Source: Clostridia bacterium
GTDB lineage: Bacteria; Bacillota; Clostridia; Oscillospirales; Acutalibacteraceae
NCBI GenBank assembly: GCA_017517135.1
Contig: JAFXAK010000004.1
Coordinates: forward strand, 1 to 36,083
Length of the DNA: 36,083 nucleotides
Direction: 5' to 3'
Shown here: piece after piece, positions 24,685-33,265 of the stretch
How positions within the stretch are numbered: position 1 is the stretch's first letter
How the letters are laid out: each line of letters begins with the position of its first letter
Notes under the pieces: model-generated
The model's database searches: none
Told to the model about the DNA's origin: nothing
The model's input: only the letters and a program-made list of their open reading frames with translations
Program-made: the position numbers and the translations under genes

Positions 24685-26478
24685 ATGCTTAAAAAATTAA
24701 AGAGGCTTGAAGAAAAGCCCATAGATACTCTTATTTTAAGAGCGCTTACGAGCTGGTGTGTGAGTGCTCTGCTTATACTGCTGAAGGTCGGAGAGAAATT
24801 TACCTCTCTCACGGCATACGATTCAGTAAGTCTTGTATTCTTTGTTGCAGTCTTCGTTTTCTGCTTTGCTTTGCTCAGCGCAGTATATTTCTTGGGTAAG
24901 GTCAGAAAAATAGATATTTTTGCTCTGCCTGTTGCCTTTGCGGTATACAGCACGGTAACGCTGGCGGACAGCTCGAAAAGTTATTATTTTGCCTTCGGTA
25001 TTATAATTCTCTGGGCAATTCTTGTTTACTACTACCATAAAAACGGCTATCTTGACAGGCTCAATGTTTCGGGGAAGACTGCAAAGCTTGTTATTGCCGC
25101 TGTTGCAACCGTATTCGTGGTTGTTGTGGGCTTTACAAGCGTGCTGCGCTATGAAAGCAACTGGGCACCCAACTTTGACTTCGGAATATTCTGTAATATG
25201 TACTACAATATGAAAGAGAGCCTTCAGCCCTTAACCACCTGTGAAAGAGATACTCTTTTGTCGCATTTTGCAGTACATGTTTCCCCCATATACTATCTTT
25301 TACTGCCATTTTATTGGATTTTTCCCTCTCCCTCAACCTTACAGATGATGCAGGTAGTGGTTCTTGCGTGCTCGGTAATTCCTGTGTATCTTTTGGCAAA
25401 GCACTTTAAGCTGTCGGATATAAGCACTCTGCTTTTGTGTGCTGCTGTTCTGCTTCACCCCGCAGTTGCCGCAGGCACAAACTATGACCTGCACGAAAAC
25501 TGCTTCCTGCTGCCGCTTCTTTTGTTCGCTTTCCTTTTCTTCGAGAAGGAAAAATACATCCCGATGTCCGTTTTTCTTATTCTCACCCTTTTGGTCAAAG
25601 AGGATGCCGCGGTTTATGTGATTTTCTTTGCACTTTATGTTTTCCTTGCAAGGAGAAAATATCTCCTCGGTGCAATAATTGCCGCTGTTGCGGGAATATA
25701 TTTCCTTATCGTGCTTTCATATCTCGGCACCTCGGGTGACGGTGTAATGAGCTGGAGATACGGCAACTTCATAGTAGGCGAGGGCGGACTTTTTGATGCC
25801 GTCAAAAATGTGCTTGTAAATCCTGCATATGTGTTCACTCAGATTTTTGTTGACAGCGAGGGAGGCTATTCGCGGAAAATACTGCTTATTCTTCAGCTGT
25901 TGGTGCCCCTTGCATTCCTGCCCGTAGGCACAAAAAAGGTATCGCGTCTTATTCTCATTCTTCCCTTTTTGCTTCTCAATCTTATGACGCTGTATGTGTA
26001 TCAGTACGACATCTCTTTCCAGTACACCTTCGGACCTATGGCATTCCTTTTCTATATGGCTGTGCTGAATGTAAAGGATATGAAGCCTGTTACATCAAAA
26101 ATGCTTTTAAGTATTGCCGCCGTAGCCGCCTGTGCACTCTTCCTCGTTTCAGCCGTACCGAGATTTTCTCAGTATATCGAGATAATTGTAAATGACAAGG
26201 AAAACATTGAGCTTACAAACGAAGCACTCGATGCCATCCCCGAGGACGCGTCTGTTATAGCATCAAGCTACTTTGTGCCGAGACTTTCCGAAAGGAAGGT
26301 TATATATGCGGTAAATCATCACGAGGTAAAAGAGGGCGAAAGAGTAGATTTCGTTATCATAGACACAAGAGAAAACTATGAGCCTTTCTTAGAAAAATAT
26401 CTCGGGTTAGGATATTCGATTACGGATACGGTAGAAAATTCCGCCGGCAAGGTGCTTGTGTATATTTTAGAGCCGTAA
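24685..26478 (+). CDS. DUF2079 polytopic membrane protein (GT-C-like)
   Basis: The 597-residue protein has about 12-13 hydrophobic helices. The loop after the fourth helix holds NFDFGIFCNMYYN and HFAVHVSPIYYLLLPFYW, and later segments have NYDLHENCFLLPLLLFAF and LLVKEDAAVYV. These are hallmarks of DUF2079, a family related in plan to GT-C glycosyltransferases that use lipid-linked sugars. The acidic DFG and KEDA sites face the outside in that model. The soluble C-terminal part (about 505-597) is small. No sugar substrate is known. It has its own promoter and terminator. Confidence 0.85.
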   Translation: MLKKLKRLEEKPIDTLILRALTSWCVSALLILLKVGEKFTSLTAYDSVSLVFFVAVFVFCFALLSAVYFLGKVRKIDIFALPVAFAVYSTVTLADSSKSYYFAFGIIILWAILVYYYHKNGYLDRLNVSGKTAKLVIAAVATVFVVVVGFTSVLRYESNWAPNFDFGIFCNMYYNMKESLQPLTTCERDTLLSHFAVHVSPIYYLLLPFYWIFPSPSTLQMMQVVVLACSVIPVYLLAKHFKLSDISTLLLCAAVLLHPAVAAGTNYDLHENCFLLPLLLFAFLFFEKEKYIPMSVFLILTLLVKEDAAVYVIFFALYVFLARRKYLLGAIIAAVAGIYFLIVLSYLGTSGDGVMSWRYGNFIVGEGGLFDAVKNVLVNPAYVFTQIFVDSEGGYSRKILLILQLLVPLAFLPVGTKKVSRLILILPFLLLNLMTLYVYQYDISFQYTFGPMAFLFYMAVLNVKDMKPVTSKMLLSIAAVAACALFLVSAVPRFSQYIEIIVNDKENIELTNEALDAIPEDASVIASSYFVPRLSERKVIYAVNHHEVKEGERVDFVIIDTRENYEPFLEKYLGLGYSITDTVENSAGKVLVYILEP

Positions 26479-26484
26479 AAAGTT

Positions 26485-26536
26485 AAAGGACGGTATCAGA
26501 ACATCGAAAGCAGATGTTGTTGATACCGTCCTTTTT
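26485..26536. terminator. Bidirectional terminator between convergent genes
   Basis: AAAGGACGGTATCA pairs with TGATACCGTCCTTT, with an inner small stem, then TTTTT. It lies 6 bp after the DUF2079 stop and 17 bp past the ATPase gene stop. Confidence 0.9.
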
Positions 26537-26552
26537 ATTTCGTATATACGGT

Positions 26553-27941
26553 TTATTTTACCATATCCGGGAATTTTACAAGTGTTACATTCCCCATTGC
26601 TTTTGCCTTGTCTTCACAAGCAGCTGTAAAGCCGCTTTTTGCAAAAATGTAGTAGTGCTTATTCTGATAACTGAACAATTCACTTCTGTTGATTAATTTT
26701 TCAAGGATGTTCAGGTCTGCTTTTTCATTAGTCCATTTGCATTCGGCGAAAATTGCAGTATCCTTATCTGCACATCCCATAATGTCGATTTCTTCCTGTT
26801 GTTTTGTTTTAGGATTTGCGCCCCACCATCTGCCGAGTCGGGTAAATTCAACAGGCGAGCTGCCGTTTAACAGCAGGTCCCAAAGATATTGTTTACAGAT
26901 TTCTTCAAAAACGGCTCCCATATAATCCGACAGATAAGGTTCTATCCGGCTGTATGCCAAATCATCAGCACCTCTTGTAATGATTGATATGTTGGGCGGT
27001 ACAAATCTGTACCAGAAACGGAACATATTATCTTCTATAGAATAAATTGTTTTCTTTTCGCTTTTTTCACCTAAAGGAGTTTCCTTTTTTATAATTCCGA
27101 GTGAGAGAAGATTTTTTATATATATTGAACAGACACTTGTTTCTTCTCCGACCTTGCTTGATATTTCAGAAACTTTTGATGCTCCCGAGGCTATAGCCGT
27201 GATTATTGCATTATATATTGCAGGTTCGCGCACCTCCTGTTTCAGCAGATTAACAGGCTCTTCATATATTGCAGAAGACGGATTAAGATACAGATTCTTG
27301 ATGTTATCTTCTATTGAAAGTGTATCATTAAACTGCAAAAGATACTGCGGTGTTCCGCCGATTATGCCGTAAGCCAAAGCTTTATCTTCTGCGGAAAAAG
27401 CTTTCAGATAAGTGCATACTTCTGAAAACTCAAACGGCAGAATTTTAAACTGTGCAGTTCTTCTGCCATATAAGGGTGCTTTGTAAGCGAGGACATTGTC
27501 CTCCATATATGACATTGATGAACCGCAAAGAATAAGCATAAGCTTTGAGTTGCTTTTGTATTTATCAATCAACAGCTGCAGAGTTGAGGCAAGACTTTTT
27601 GATGCACGGGCAACATAAGGATATTCATCAATACAAAGAATGATTCGTTTGTTTTCGGAGAGTCTGAAAACATATTCAAGAGCTTCCTGAAAAGAAGCAA
27701 AGGTTGTGTTTGTCTGAATTCCTGTTGAGAATTCAAGAATACTTTTGCTGAAATTTTCAAGATTCTGTTTTGTGTTGGTTTCAACTCCGGTAAAGAAGAT
27801 TGCTTCTTTGTCGCTGATAAATTTTTTTATAAGCTCGGTTTTGCCGACACGGCGGCGGCCGTATATAACGGCAAACTCAAATTTGTCGGATTTATAAAGC
27901 TTATCAAGCTGATTTAATTCTGTTTTTCTGCCTATGAACAT
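26553..27941 (-). CDS. AAA+ ATPase with DUF234-type C-terminal domain
   Basis: The 462-residue protein starts with an archaeal-type (STAND-like) P-loop ATPase domain: Walker A YGRRRVGKTE at about 27-36 and Walker B ILCIDEYPY at 101-109. Sensor-like CGSSMSYME and the basic YKAPLYGRRTAQF motif are also present. A winged helix lies at about 245-300. The C-terminal DUF234 region carries EEIDIMGC...IFAECKW, resembling a PD-(D/E)xK nuclease site. Such ATPases are widespread and often multi-copy in anaerobes and archaea; their function is unproven. Its consensus promoter is flanked by palindromes, suggesting tight autoregulation. The ribosome site (GGGTGA) is weak. Confidence 0.87.
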   Translation of the reverse strand: MFIGRKTELNQLDKLYKSDKFEFAVIYGRRRVGKTELIKKFISDKEAIFFTGVETNTKQNLENFSKSILEFSTGIQTNTTFASFQEALEYVFRLSENKRIILCIDEYPYVARASKSLASTLQLLIDKYKSNSKLMLILCGSSMSYMEDNVLAYKAPLYGRRTAQFKILPFEFSEVCTYLKAFSAEDKALAYGIIGGTPQYLLQFNDTLSIEDNIKNLYLNPSSAIYEEPVNLLKQEVREPAIYNAIITAIASGASKVSEISSKVGEETSVCSIYIKNLLSLGIIKKETPLGEKSEKKTIYSIEDNMFRFWYRFVPPNISIITRGADDLAYSRIEPYLSDYMGAVFEEICKQYLWDLLLNGSSPVEFTRLGRWWGANPKTKQQEEIDIMGCADKDTAIFAECKWTNEKADLNILEKLINRSELFSYQNKHYYIFAKSGFTAACEDKAKAMGNVTLVKFPDMVK

Positions 27942-27955
27942 AATATCACCCTGAA

Positions 27956-27981
27956 ATTTAGTATATTACGATTTACTAAAT
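27956..27981. promoter_or_regulatory. Palindromic operator copy 1, over the -10 box and start point of the ATPase gene
   Basis: ATTTAGTA and TACTAAAT (8-bp inverse arms) enclose TATTACGATT. The copy overlaps two bases of the -10 box, so a bound protein should block transcription. Confidence 0.65.
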
Positions 27982-28008
27982 TATAATATATTAAATTGAT
28001 AATGTCAA
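27980..28008 (-). promoter_or_regulatory. Consensus sigma-A promoter of the AAA ATPase gene
   Basis: On the minus strand TTGACA, 17 bp, then TATAAT, a perfect match to consensus, about 40 bp upstream of the ATG. Confidence 0.88.
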
Positions 28009-28013
28009 TAAGA

Positions 28014-28062
28014 AAATCGTAATTTAGTATATTATGATTTACTAAATTACGATTTACTAAAT
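28014..28062. promoter_or_regulatory. Palindromic operator copy 2 plus a third half site, upstream of the -35 box
   Basis: AAATCGTAATTTAGTA and its exact inverse TACTAAATTACGATTT (16-bp arms) enclose TATTATGATT at 28014-28055. An extra TACTAAAT half site follows at 28055-28062. The core is the same as in copy 1, and it lies 6 bp from the -35 box. Confidence 0.68.
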
Positions 28063-28076
28063 TGCAATTTGATGAA

Positions 28077-30230
28077 TTAATCGTTCTGCGGAACATCCTT
28101 CATTGAAAGAGAAATTCTTTTCTTTTTCACATCAACCCCGATTACCTCAACCTTGACAATGTCGCCTACCTTGAGGACATCACCGGGGTGCTTTATATAT
28201 CTTGATGTTATGCGGGAGATATGCACAAGGCCGTCCTGATGAACACCGATGTCAACAAAAACACCGAAGTCTATAACATTTCGGACTGTGCCCTTAAGCA
28301 CCATACCCTCCTTAAGGTCTTCCATTGAGAGCACATCCGAGCGCAGCATAGGCTGGGGAAGTGCATCTCTTATATCTCTGCCGGGCTTTTTAAGCTCTGC
28401 AACAATATCCTCGAGTGTGGGAATACCTGTTTCACATTCATCAGCCGCTTTTGCTATACCGTAGCTTTGTGTGAGCTTTTCAATGTCTGTAGTCTCGGTA
28501 AGCTTTTTCTCGTTTATGTCAAAAAGCTTCATAAGCTTTTTGGCGGCGGCATATGATTCGGGATGAACACCCGTATTGTCAAGGATTTCCTTTCCTCCGG
28601 GAATTCTTAAAAAGCCTGCACACTGCTCGAATGCCTTGGGACCTAAGCCCTTTACCTTTTTTAGCTGTGCGCGTGAAGTAAAGGCACCGTTTTCTTCTCG
28701 GAATAAAACAATATTCTTTGCAGTTGCCGAGGTTATACCTGCAACATATTTAAGAAGAGATGGAGAAGCCGTATTAAGGTCAACGCCTACCGAGTTTACG
28801 CAGTCCTCAACAACACCCGAAAGGGATTCCTCAAGTCTTGCTGCGGGTAAGTCGTGCTGATACTGACCGACACCAATGCTTTTGGGATCGATTTTAACAA
28901 GCTCTGCAAGGGGGTCCTGTAAGCGTCTTGCAATGGACACAGCTGAACGCAGAGAAACATCAAACTCGGGGAACTCCTGTGCACCTAATTTTGAAGCGGA
29001 ATAAACGGAAGCCCCTGCCTCGTTTACAACCATATATGTGACCTTGCCGCCGAATTCCTTGATTGTGTCGGCAACAAAGATTTCAGCTTCCTTTGAAGCC
29101 GTGCCGTTGCCTATGGAAATGCAGTTTACACCGAATTTCTTTATAAGCATTTTTACCTTTGCGGCAGCCTCTTCGACCTTGTTCTGAGGCGGTGTGGGGT
29201 ATATAACTCCCGTATCAAGCACCTTGCCGTTTTCGTCAACAACGGCTATTTTACAGCCCGTTCTGTATGCGGGGTCCACCGCAAGAACTGTTTTACCCTT
29301 GATAGGCGGCTGCATAAGCAGGGGCTTTAAGTTCTGACCGAACATTTTTATTGCCTGCTCGTCCGCTTTATCGGTAAGGTCGTTTCTTATTTCTCTTTCA
29401 ACAGATGGGAAAACAAGTCTTGAGTAGCTGTCAAGAGCCGCTTCCTTTACAAACTGAGTGGAGATACTGCCCGGCTTTACAAAATGCTTATAGAAAATGG
29501 ACATTGCCGCAAAATCCTCAATTTCAATGCCGACTGAGAGGATATTTTCCTTTTCTCCGCGGTTTATTGCAAGTATTCTGTGACTGGGGATTTTGGAAAC
29601 AGCCTCAGAATAGTCATAATACATCGAATAAACGGAATCCTCCTCGGTTTTTGCCGTACTGCGGATGATTCCCTTCTTTGTGATAAGCTCCTTAAGGTCA
29701 CGGCGGACATCTGCTGAGTCGGACATTATTTCCGCAATAATGTCATTTGCACCCTGAAGAGCATCTTCTGCACTCTCAACACCCTTTTCAGAGTCAATAT
29801 ATTCTTTTGCAAGCTCTTCTGAACTGCCCTCGGTGAGAGACTGCTCAAGCAGAATAAGGGCTAAAGGCTCAAGACCTTTTTCTTTAGCAACGGTTGCTCT
29901 TGTTCTTCTCTTCTGCTTGTAAGGACGGTATAGGTCTTCAAGCTCGGCAAGAGTTTCGGCTTTGTTTATAGCCTCCTGAAGCTCATCTGTCATTTTGCCC
30001 TGCTCGGTTATTGAATTGCTGTAGTCCTCTTTTTTCTTTTCAAGATTGCGAAGATACTGCAGTCTGTCTGCGATTTCTCTTAATTTCTGGTCATCGCAAG
30101 AGCCTGTCATTTCCTTACGGTAACGGGCGATAAAGGGAATGGTGTTGCCGTCGTCAATAAGCTTTATTATATTTTCCATATGTTCTTCACGAACGGAAAA
30201 TTCTGAGCAAAGAGTGAGTTTAATATCCAT
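28077..30230 (-). CDS. tex: Tex-family RNA-binding protein (YqgF-like, HhH, S1)
   Basis: The 717-residue protein matches Tex throughout. The N-terminal helical domain has GNTIPFIARYRKEMTG near 29-44 and DLYRPYKQKRRTRATVAKEKGL. The YqgF/RNase-H-like domain contains VLAVDPAYRTGCKIAVVDENG. Helix-hairpin-helix motifs lie around VGVDLNTASPSLLKYVAGI and KVKGLGPKAFEQCAGFLRI. The C-terminal S1 domain is GMVLKGTVRNVIDFGVFVDI. Tex binds nucleic acid and affects transcription of some genes. It starts 16 bp after the PLP-enzyme gene stop, so both share one transcript. Confidence 0.95.
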   Translation of the reverse strand: MDIKLTLCSEFSVREEHMENIIKLIDDGNTIPFIARYRKEMTGSCDDQKLREIADRLQYLRNLEKKKEDYSNSITEQGKMTDELQEAINKAETLAELEDLYRPYKQKRRTRATVAKEKGLEPLALILLEQSLTEGSSEELAKEYIDSEKGVESAEDALQGANDIIAEIMSDSADVRRDLKELITKKGIIRSTAKTEEDSVYSMYYDYSEAVSKIPSHRILAINRGEKENILSVGIEIEDFAAMSIFYKHFVKPGSISTQFVKEAALDSYSRLVFPSVEREIRNDLTDKADEQAIKMFGQNLKPLLMQPPIKGKTVLAVDPAYRTGCKIAVVDENGKVLDTGVIYPTPPQNKVEEAAAKVKMLIKKFGVNCISIGNGTASKEAEIFVADTIKEFGGKVTYMVVNEAGASVYSASKLGAQEFPEFDVSLRSAVSIARRLQDPLAELVKIDPKSIGVGQYQHDLPAARLEESLSGVVEDCVNSVGVDLNTASPSLLKYVAGITSATAKNIVLFREENGAFTSRAQLKKVKGLGPKAFEQCAGFLRIPGGKEILDNTGVHPESYAAAKKLMKLFDINEKKLTETTDIEKLTQSYGIAKAADECETGIPTLEDIVAELKKPGRDIRDALPQPMLRSDVLSMEDLKEGMVLKGTVRNVIDFGVFVDIGVHQDGLVHISRITSRYIKHPGDVLKVGDIVKVEVIGVDVKKKRISLSMKDVPQND

Positions 30231-30246
30231 TTTTTTGTCCTCTATA

Positions 30247-31542
30247 TTACAGATTTGAATTGCTGTTAAGGTCTACAAGCTTTTCCTCGTAGAGCTTCTG
30301 CAGTGACATCATTATGCCGTATTTTGCGTGATACCAGGTAAGTCCGCCCTGGAAATATACGGCAAAGGGCTCTCTTATCGGGCCGTCAGCCGAAAGCTCT
30401 ATTGATGAGCCCTGAACGAAAGCACCTGCAGCCATTAAAACATCGCAGTTGTAGCCGGGAATGGGGTAGGGGATGGGAGTGACATAGCTGTCAACGGGAG
30501 CGGCAGCCTGAATACCGCTGCAGAAGGCCTGCATACGCTCGGCTGAGCCGAGCTGTACGGACTGAATGATATCGTGACGGCTCTCTGTTGAATTGGGAAC
30601 AACATTGAAGCCTAATTTTTCGTAAACATTAGCGGCAAATATTGCCCCTTTAAGTGCGCCTGCAACAACCGTGGGGGAGAGGAAAAAGCCCTGATAGAAT
30701 GAGGTCATAACCGAAAGACTGGCACCTACATCCTGACCTATTCCGGGAGCCGACAAGCGGTAATGACAGCGGTTTATGCACTCCTGAGTGCCCGCAATAT
30801 ATCCGCCTATGGGAGCCAAGCCCCCTCCGGGATTTTTTATAAGGGAGCCTACTGTCATATCCGCACCCACATCAGACGGCTCAAGCTCTTCAACAAATTC
30901 ACCGTAGCAGTTATCAACCATAACAATAAGCGAGGGCTTTATGCTCTTTACAAAAGCGATAAGCTCACCTATCTGCTTTACGGAAAAGGTAGGACGCATC
31001 TGATAGCCCTTTGAGCGCTGAATTGTAACAAGCTTTGTTTTTTCGTTTATAGCCTTTTTTATGTTTTCGTAGTCAAATGTGCCGTCCTCGAGCAAATCAA
31101 CCTGACGGTATGTAACACCGTATTCTTTGAGTGAGCATACGGAGTCTCTTATGCCTATAACCTCTTCAAGTGTGTCATAGGGCTTGCCTACGGGGGACAA
31201 AAGCTCGTCACCCGGGAGAAGATTTGCCGAAAGGGCAATAGCCAATGCGTGAGTGCCGCAGGTTATGTGCGGACGCACCAAAGCCGCCTCGGTGTGAAAG
31301 GTATCCGCATACACTCTTTCAAGTGTATCTCTGCCCTTGTCGTCGTGGCCGTAGCCCGTTGTACCGGCAAAGCATTCGGCAGACACTCTGTTGTCCCTGA
31401 AAGCCTTTAAGACCTTTCCTTGATTATATTCAGCCATAAGGTCAATTTTCTCAAAACGCTCCTTGAGAGATGCTAAAATTTCATCGCAGAATTTAAGTAC
31501 CCCGTCACTTATTCCGAGGGAAGAATACATCTGTTTATTCAT
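30247..31542 (-). CDS. Aluminium-resistance/methionine gamma-lyase-like PLP enzyme
   Basis: The 431-residue protein belongs to the fold-type I PLP family annotated as aluminium resistance protein (YnbB/COG4100), related to cystathionine and methionine gamma-lyases. It has RVSAECFAGTTGYGHDDKGRD, PHITCGTHALAIAL, the PLP-phosphate region DNCYGEFVEELEP, and the likely Schiff-base lysine in GSLIKNPGGG. The true substrate is unproven; cleavage of a sulfur amino acid is plausible. ATG at 31542 is chosen because GGAG lies 8 bp upstream and a promoter lies just before; the frame is open for another 312 bp, but that part is antisense to the lipoprotein gene. Confidence 0.85.
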   Translation of the reverse strand: MNKQMYSSLGISDGVLKFCDEILASLKERFEKIDLMAEYNQGKVLKAFRDNRVSAECFAGTTGYGHDDKGRDTLERVYADTFHTEAALVRPHITCGTHALAIALSANLLPGDELLSPVGKPYDTLEEVIGIRDSVCSLKEYGVTYRQVDLLEDGTFDYENIKKAINEKTKLVTIQRSKGYQMRPTFSVKQIGELIAFVKSIKPSLIVMVDNCYGEFVEELEPSDVGADMTVGSLIKNPGGGLAPIGGYIAGTQECINRCHYRLSAPGIGQDVGASLSVMTSFYQGFFLSPTVVAGALKGAIFAANVYEKLGFNVVPNSTESRHDIIQSVQLGSAERMQAFCSGIQAAAPVDSYVTPIPYPIPGYNCDVLMAAGAFVQGSSIELSADGPIREPFAVYFQGGLTWYHAKYGIMMSLQKLYEEKLVDLNSNSNL

Positions 31543-31572
31543 CGCAAAATCTCCAATATTCAATATGCAGGA

Positions 31573-31601
31573 ATTATAACACAGAAATTGGTCAATATCA
31601 A
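31573..31601 (-). promoter_or_regulatory. Promoter of the PLP enzyme-tex operon
   Basis: On the minus strand TTGATA, 17 bp, then TATAAT, about 30 bp before the ATG. Confidence 0.75.
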
Positions 31602-31670
31602 TAAAAAACTTAATAATTTTTTGTGTATCTCTTTTAAATATAATGTGATATAATAAGATAAATATCAGTT

Positions 31671-31686
31671 TTTCGGAGGACCGAAA
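31671..31686 (+). promoter_or_regulatory. Ribosome site inside a small hairpin, lipoprotein gene
   Basis: TTTCGG-AGGA-CCGAAA is a perfect 6-bp stem whose loop and left arm contain the GGAGG Shine-Dalgarno sequence. The ATG follows one base after the stem, at 31688. Folding would compete with ribosome binding. Confidence 0.5.
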
Positions 31687-31687
31687 T

Positions 31688-32452
31688 ATGTATAAAAAAA
31701 TTGTTTTAGCTGTAATTCTGATGCTTTGTGTTGTTTTTATGGCTTCATGCTCAAAAACCGAAGCAACAAAAAATGTTGAAGCTCTGATTGAAAACATAGG
31801 AGAGCTTTCTTCAGACAGCAAAAAGGCAGTAAATGAAGCCCTGAAGGCATACAATGCTCTTTCAGACGAGGAAAAGGAAAAGGTAGATAATTATTCCGAG
31901 CTTGAAAGCAAAAAGGCTGCACTTGACGAAGCAGACGGGTTCGGCAAAAAGCTCAAAAAGCTTCTGAAGAATGAAGACAATCAGTTCACAGACTCAAAGG
32001 ACAGCATCACGGATATCCTCGAGGAAGCCAAAGAGCTTTCAGAGGAATATGAGGCTATGAGTGAGGCAGCCAAGGGACTTGTTGACACAGACGGACTTAA
32101 AGCCTTCATCGAAAAATTTGAGAAGTATGTTGTCAATGCCGAGGATGCGGCAAAGGCTTATATAAAAGCGTTCAATCAGGTTTTTAAGGGCAAGAAATAT
32201 ACCGTTACCGCGATTTACTGCATAAAGCAGATAAGAGACAACGGTGACGAATATCATATGTTTGCTCTGAAATATAAGGACAAGAATAAGAAAACACACA
32301 CAGTATATTCAAACGCAAGATTTATGTCCTCTGCGGCATATGACCTCATTGTTGAAAAGGCAGACATCTTCTTTGCCGAGGAGCCTGCAAGCGAAAGCTC
32401 AGATCCCGTAAAGAACGCAAATCTTAAGCTTGATATTGAAGCATTGAAATAA
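31688..32452 (+). CDS. Lipoprotein of unknown function
   Basis: The 254-residue protein has a lipoprotein signal peptide: KK, a hydrophobic run, then the lipobox MASC with Cys21 as the acylated residue. It would sit on the outer face of the membrane. Residues about 30-150 are charged and helical (SSDSKKAVNEALKAYNALSD, LEEAKELSEEYEAM), suggesting helical bundles. Residues about 165-225 form a mixed domain with KYTVTAIYCIKQI and FALKYKDKNKKTHTVYSNARF, and the tail is acidic. I recognise no family. It is 11 bp ahead of the GDPD gene and probably co-transcribed. Confidence 0.82.
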   Translation: MYKKIVLAVILMLCVVFMASCSKTEATKNVEALIENIGELSSDSKKAVNEALKAYNALSDEEKEKVDNYSELESKKAALDEADGFGKKLKKLLKNEDNQFTDSKDSITDILEEAKELSEEYEAMSEAAKGLVDTDGLKAFIEKFEKYVVNAEDAAKAYIKAFNQVFKGKKYTVTAIYCIKQIRDNGDEYHMFALKYKDKNKKTHTVYSNARFMSSAAYDLIVEKADIFFAEEPASESSDPVKNANLKLDIEALK

Positions 32453-32463
32453 GGAGATTGCAA

Positions 32464-33231
32464 ATGGCTTGTAAGGTAATTGCACATCGCGGCTCAAACA
32501 AGGTTTGTCCGCAGAACACATTGCCTGCATTTTCTCAGGCAATAAGAGAAAAAACAAACGGCTTTGAAACAGATGTACATCTCTCAAAGGACGGAGTGCC
32601 CGTAATCTGCCATAACTATACAATAAATGCCACAAGCGACGGTGTGGGAGAACTGTCATCCTACACATTAGCCGAGCTTAAAAAGTTTGATTTCGGCGGA
32701 TATTTTTCGGCAGATTTCAAGAATACCCCCATTCCCACTCTTGAGGAGTTTCTGAAGCTTGTTGCCCCCACCGCAACGGACATAATCAATATAGAGCTTA
32801 AATACGAAAAAGAGAGAATGGGAGAGCTTGTCAGAAAAACTCTCGAATGTGTCAAGAAATACGGTCTGCTTGACAGAGTTATCATTTCGAGCTTTTCCCC
32901 CAACATACTTAAAAGCGTAAAGGAAACCGAAGCACGCTGTAAGACCGCATTTCTGTATCCCACAATGATGATTACGGCCTGCAGACCTATAATGAATCCC
33001 TTTTTCATAGCAAAAAGAATAGGTGCGGATATTCTTCATCCTGCAAGCGTTGTTGTGTCGAAGCCCCTTGTTGCAATAGCGCATAAATTAGGAATGAAAG
33101 TGAATGTCTGGACGGTTAATGACGAAAAAACCGTCAGATTTCTTTTGTCCTGCGGTGTTGACGGCATCATAACCGACTGCCCCGCAAAGGTAAGAAAAAT
33201 CATAGACAAGTTTGAAAGAGCAAATTCATAA
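32464..33231 (+). CDS. Glycerophosphodiester phosphodiesterase
   Basis: The 255-residue GDPD-family enzyme hydrolyses glycerophosphodiesters to glycerol 3-phosphate and an alcohol. The N-terminal AHRGSNKVCPQNTLPAF carries the first catalytic His and the Asn-Thr pair (the usual Glu before NT is Gln). FETDVHLSKDGVPVICHN holds the metal-binding Glu/Asp and the second His. The C-terminal VNVWTVNDEKTVRFLLSCGV and DGIITDCP are typical. There is no signal peptide, so it is cytoplasmic. AAGGAG lies 7 bp before the ATG at 32464. Confidence 0.94.
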   Translation: MACKVIAHRGSNKVCPQNTLPAFSQAIREKTNGFETDVHLSKDGVPVICHNYTINATSDGVGELSSYTLAELKKFDFGGYFSADFKNTPIPTLEEFLKLVAPTATDIINIELKYEKERMGELVRKTLECVKKYGLLDRVIISSFSPNILKSVKETEARCKTAFLYPTMMITACRPIMNPFFIAKRIGADILHPASVVVSKPLVAIAHKLGMKVNVWTVNDEKTVRFLLSCGVDGIITDCPAKVRKIIDKFERANS

Positions 33232-33265
33232 GCGGATAAGCTTCTGAAAGTCTGAGGTTAATATT

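Noticed and set aside
31543-31854. Extra 104-codon N-terminus of the PLP enzyme
   Set aside because: It is antisense to the lipoprotein gene and includes the enzyme's own promoter. The ATG at 31542 has a ribosome site.
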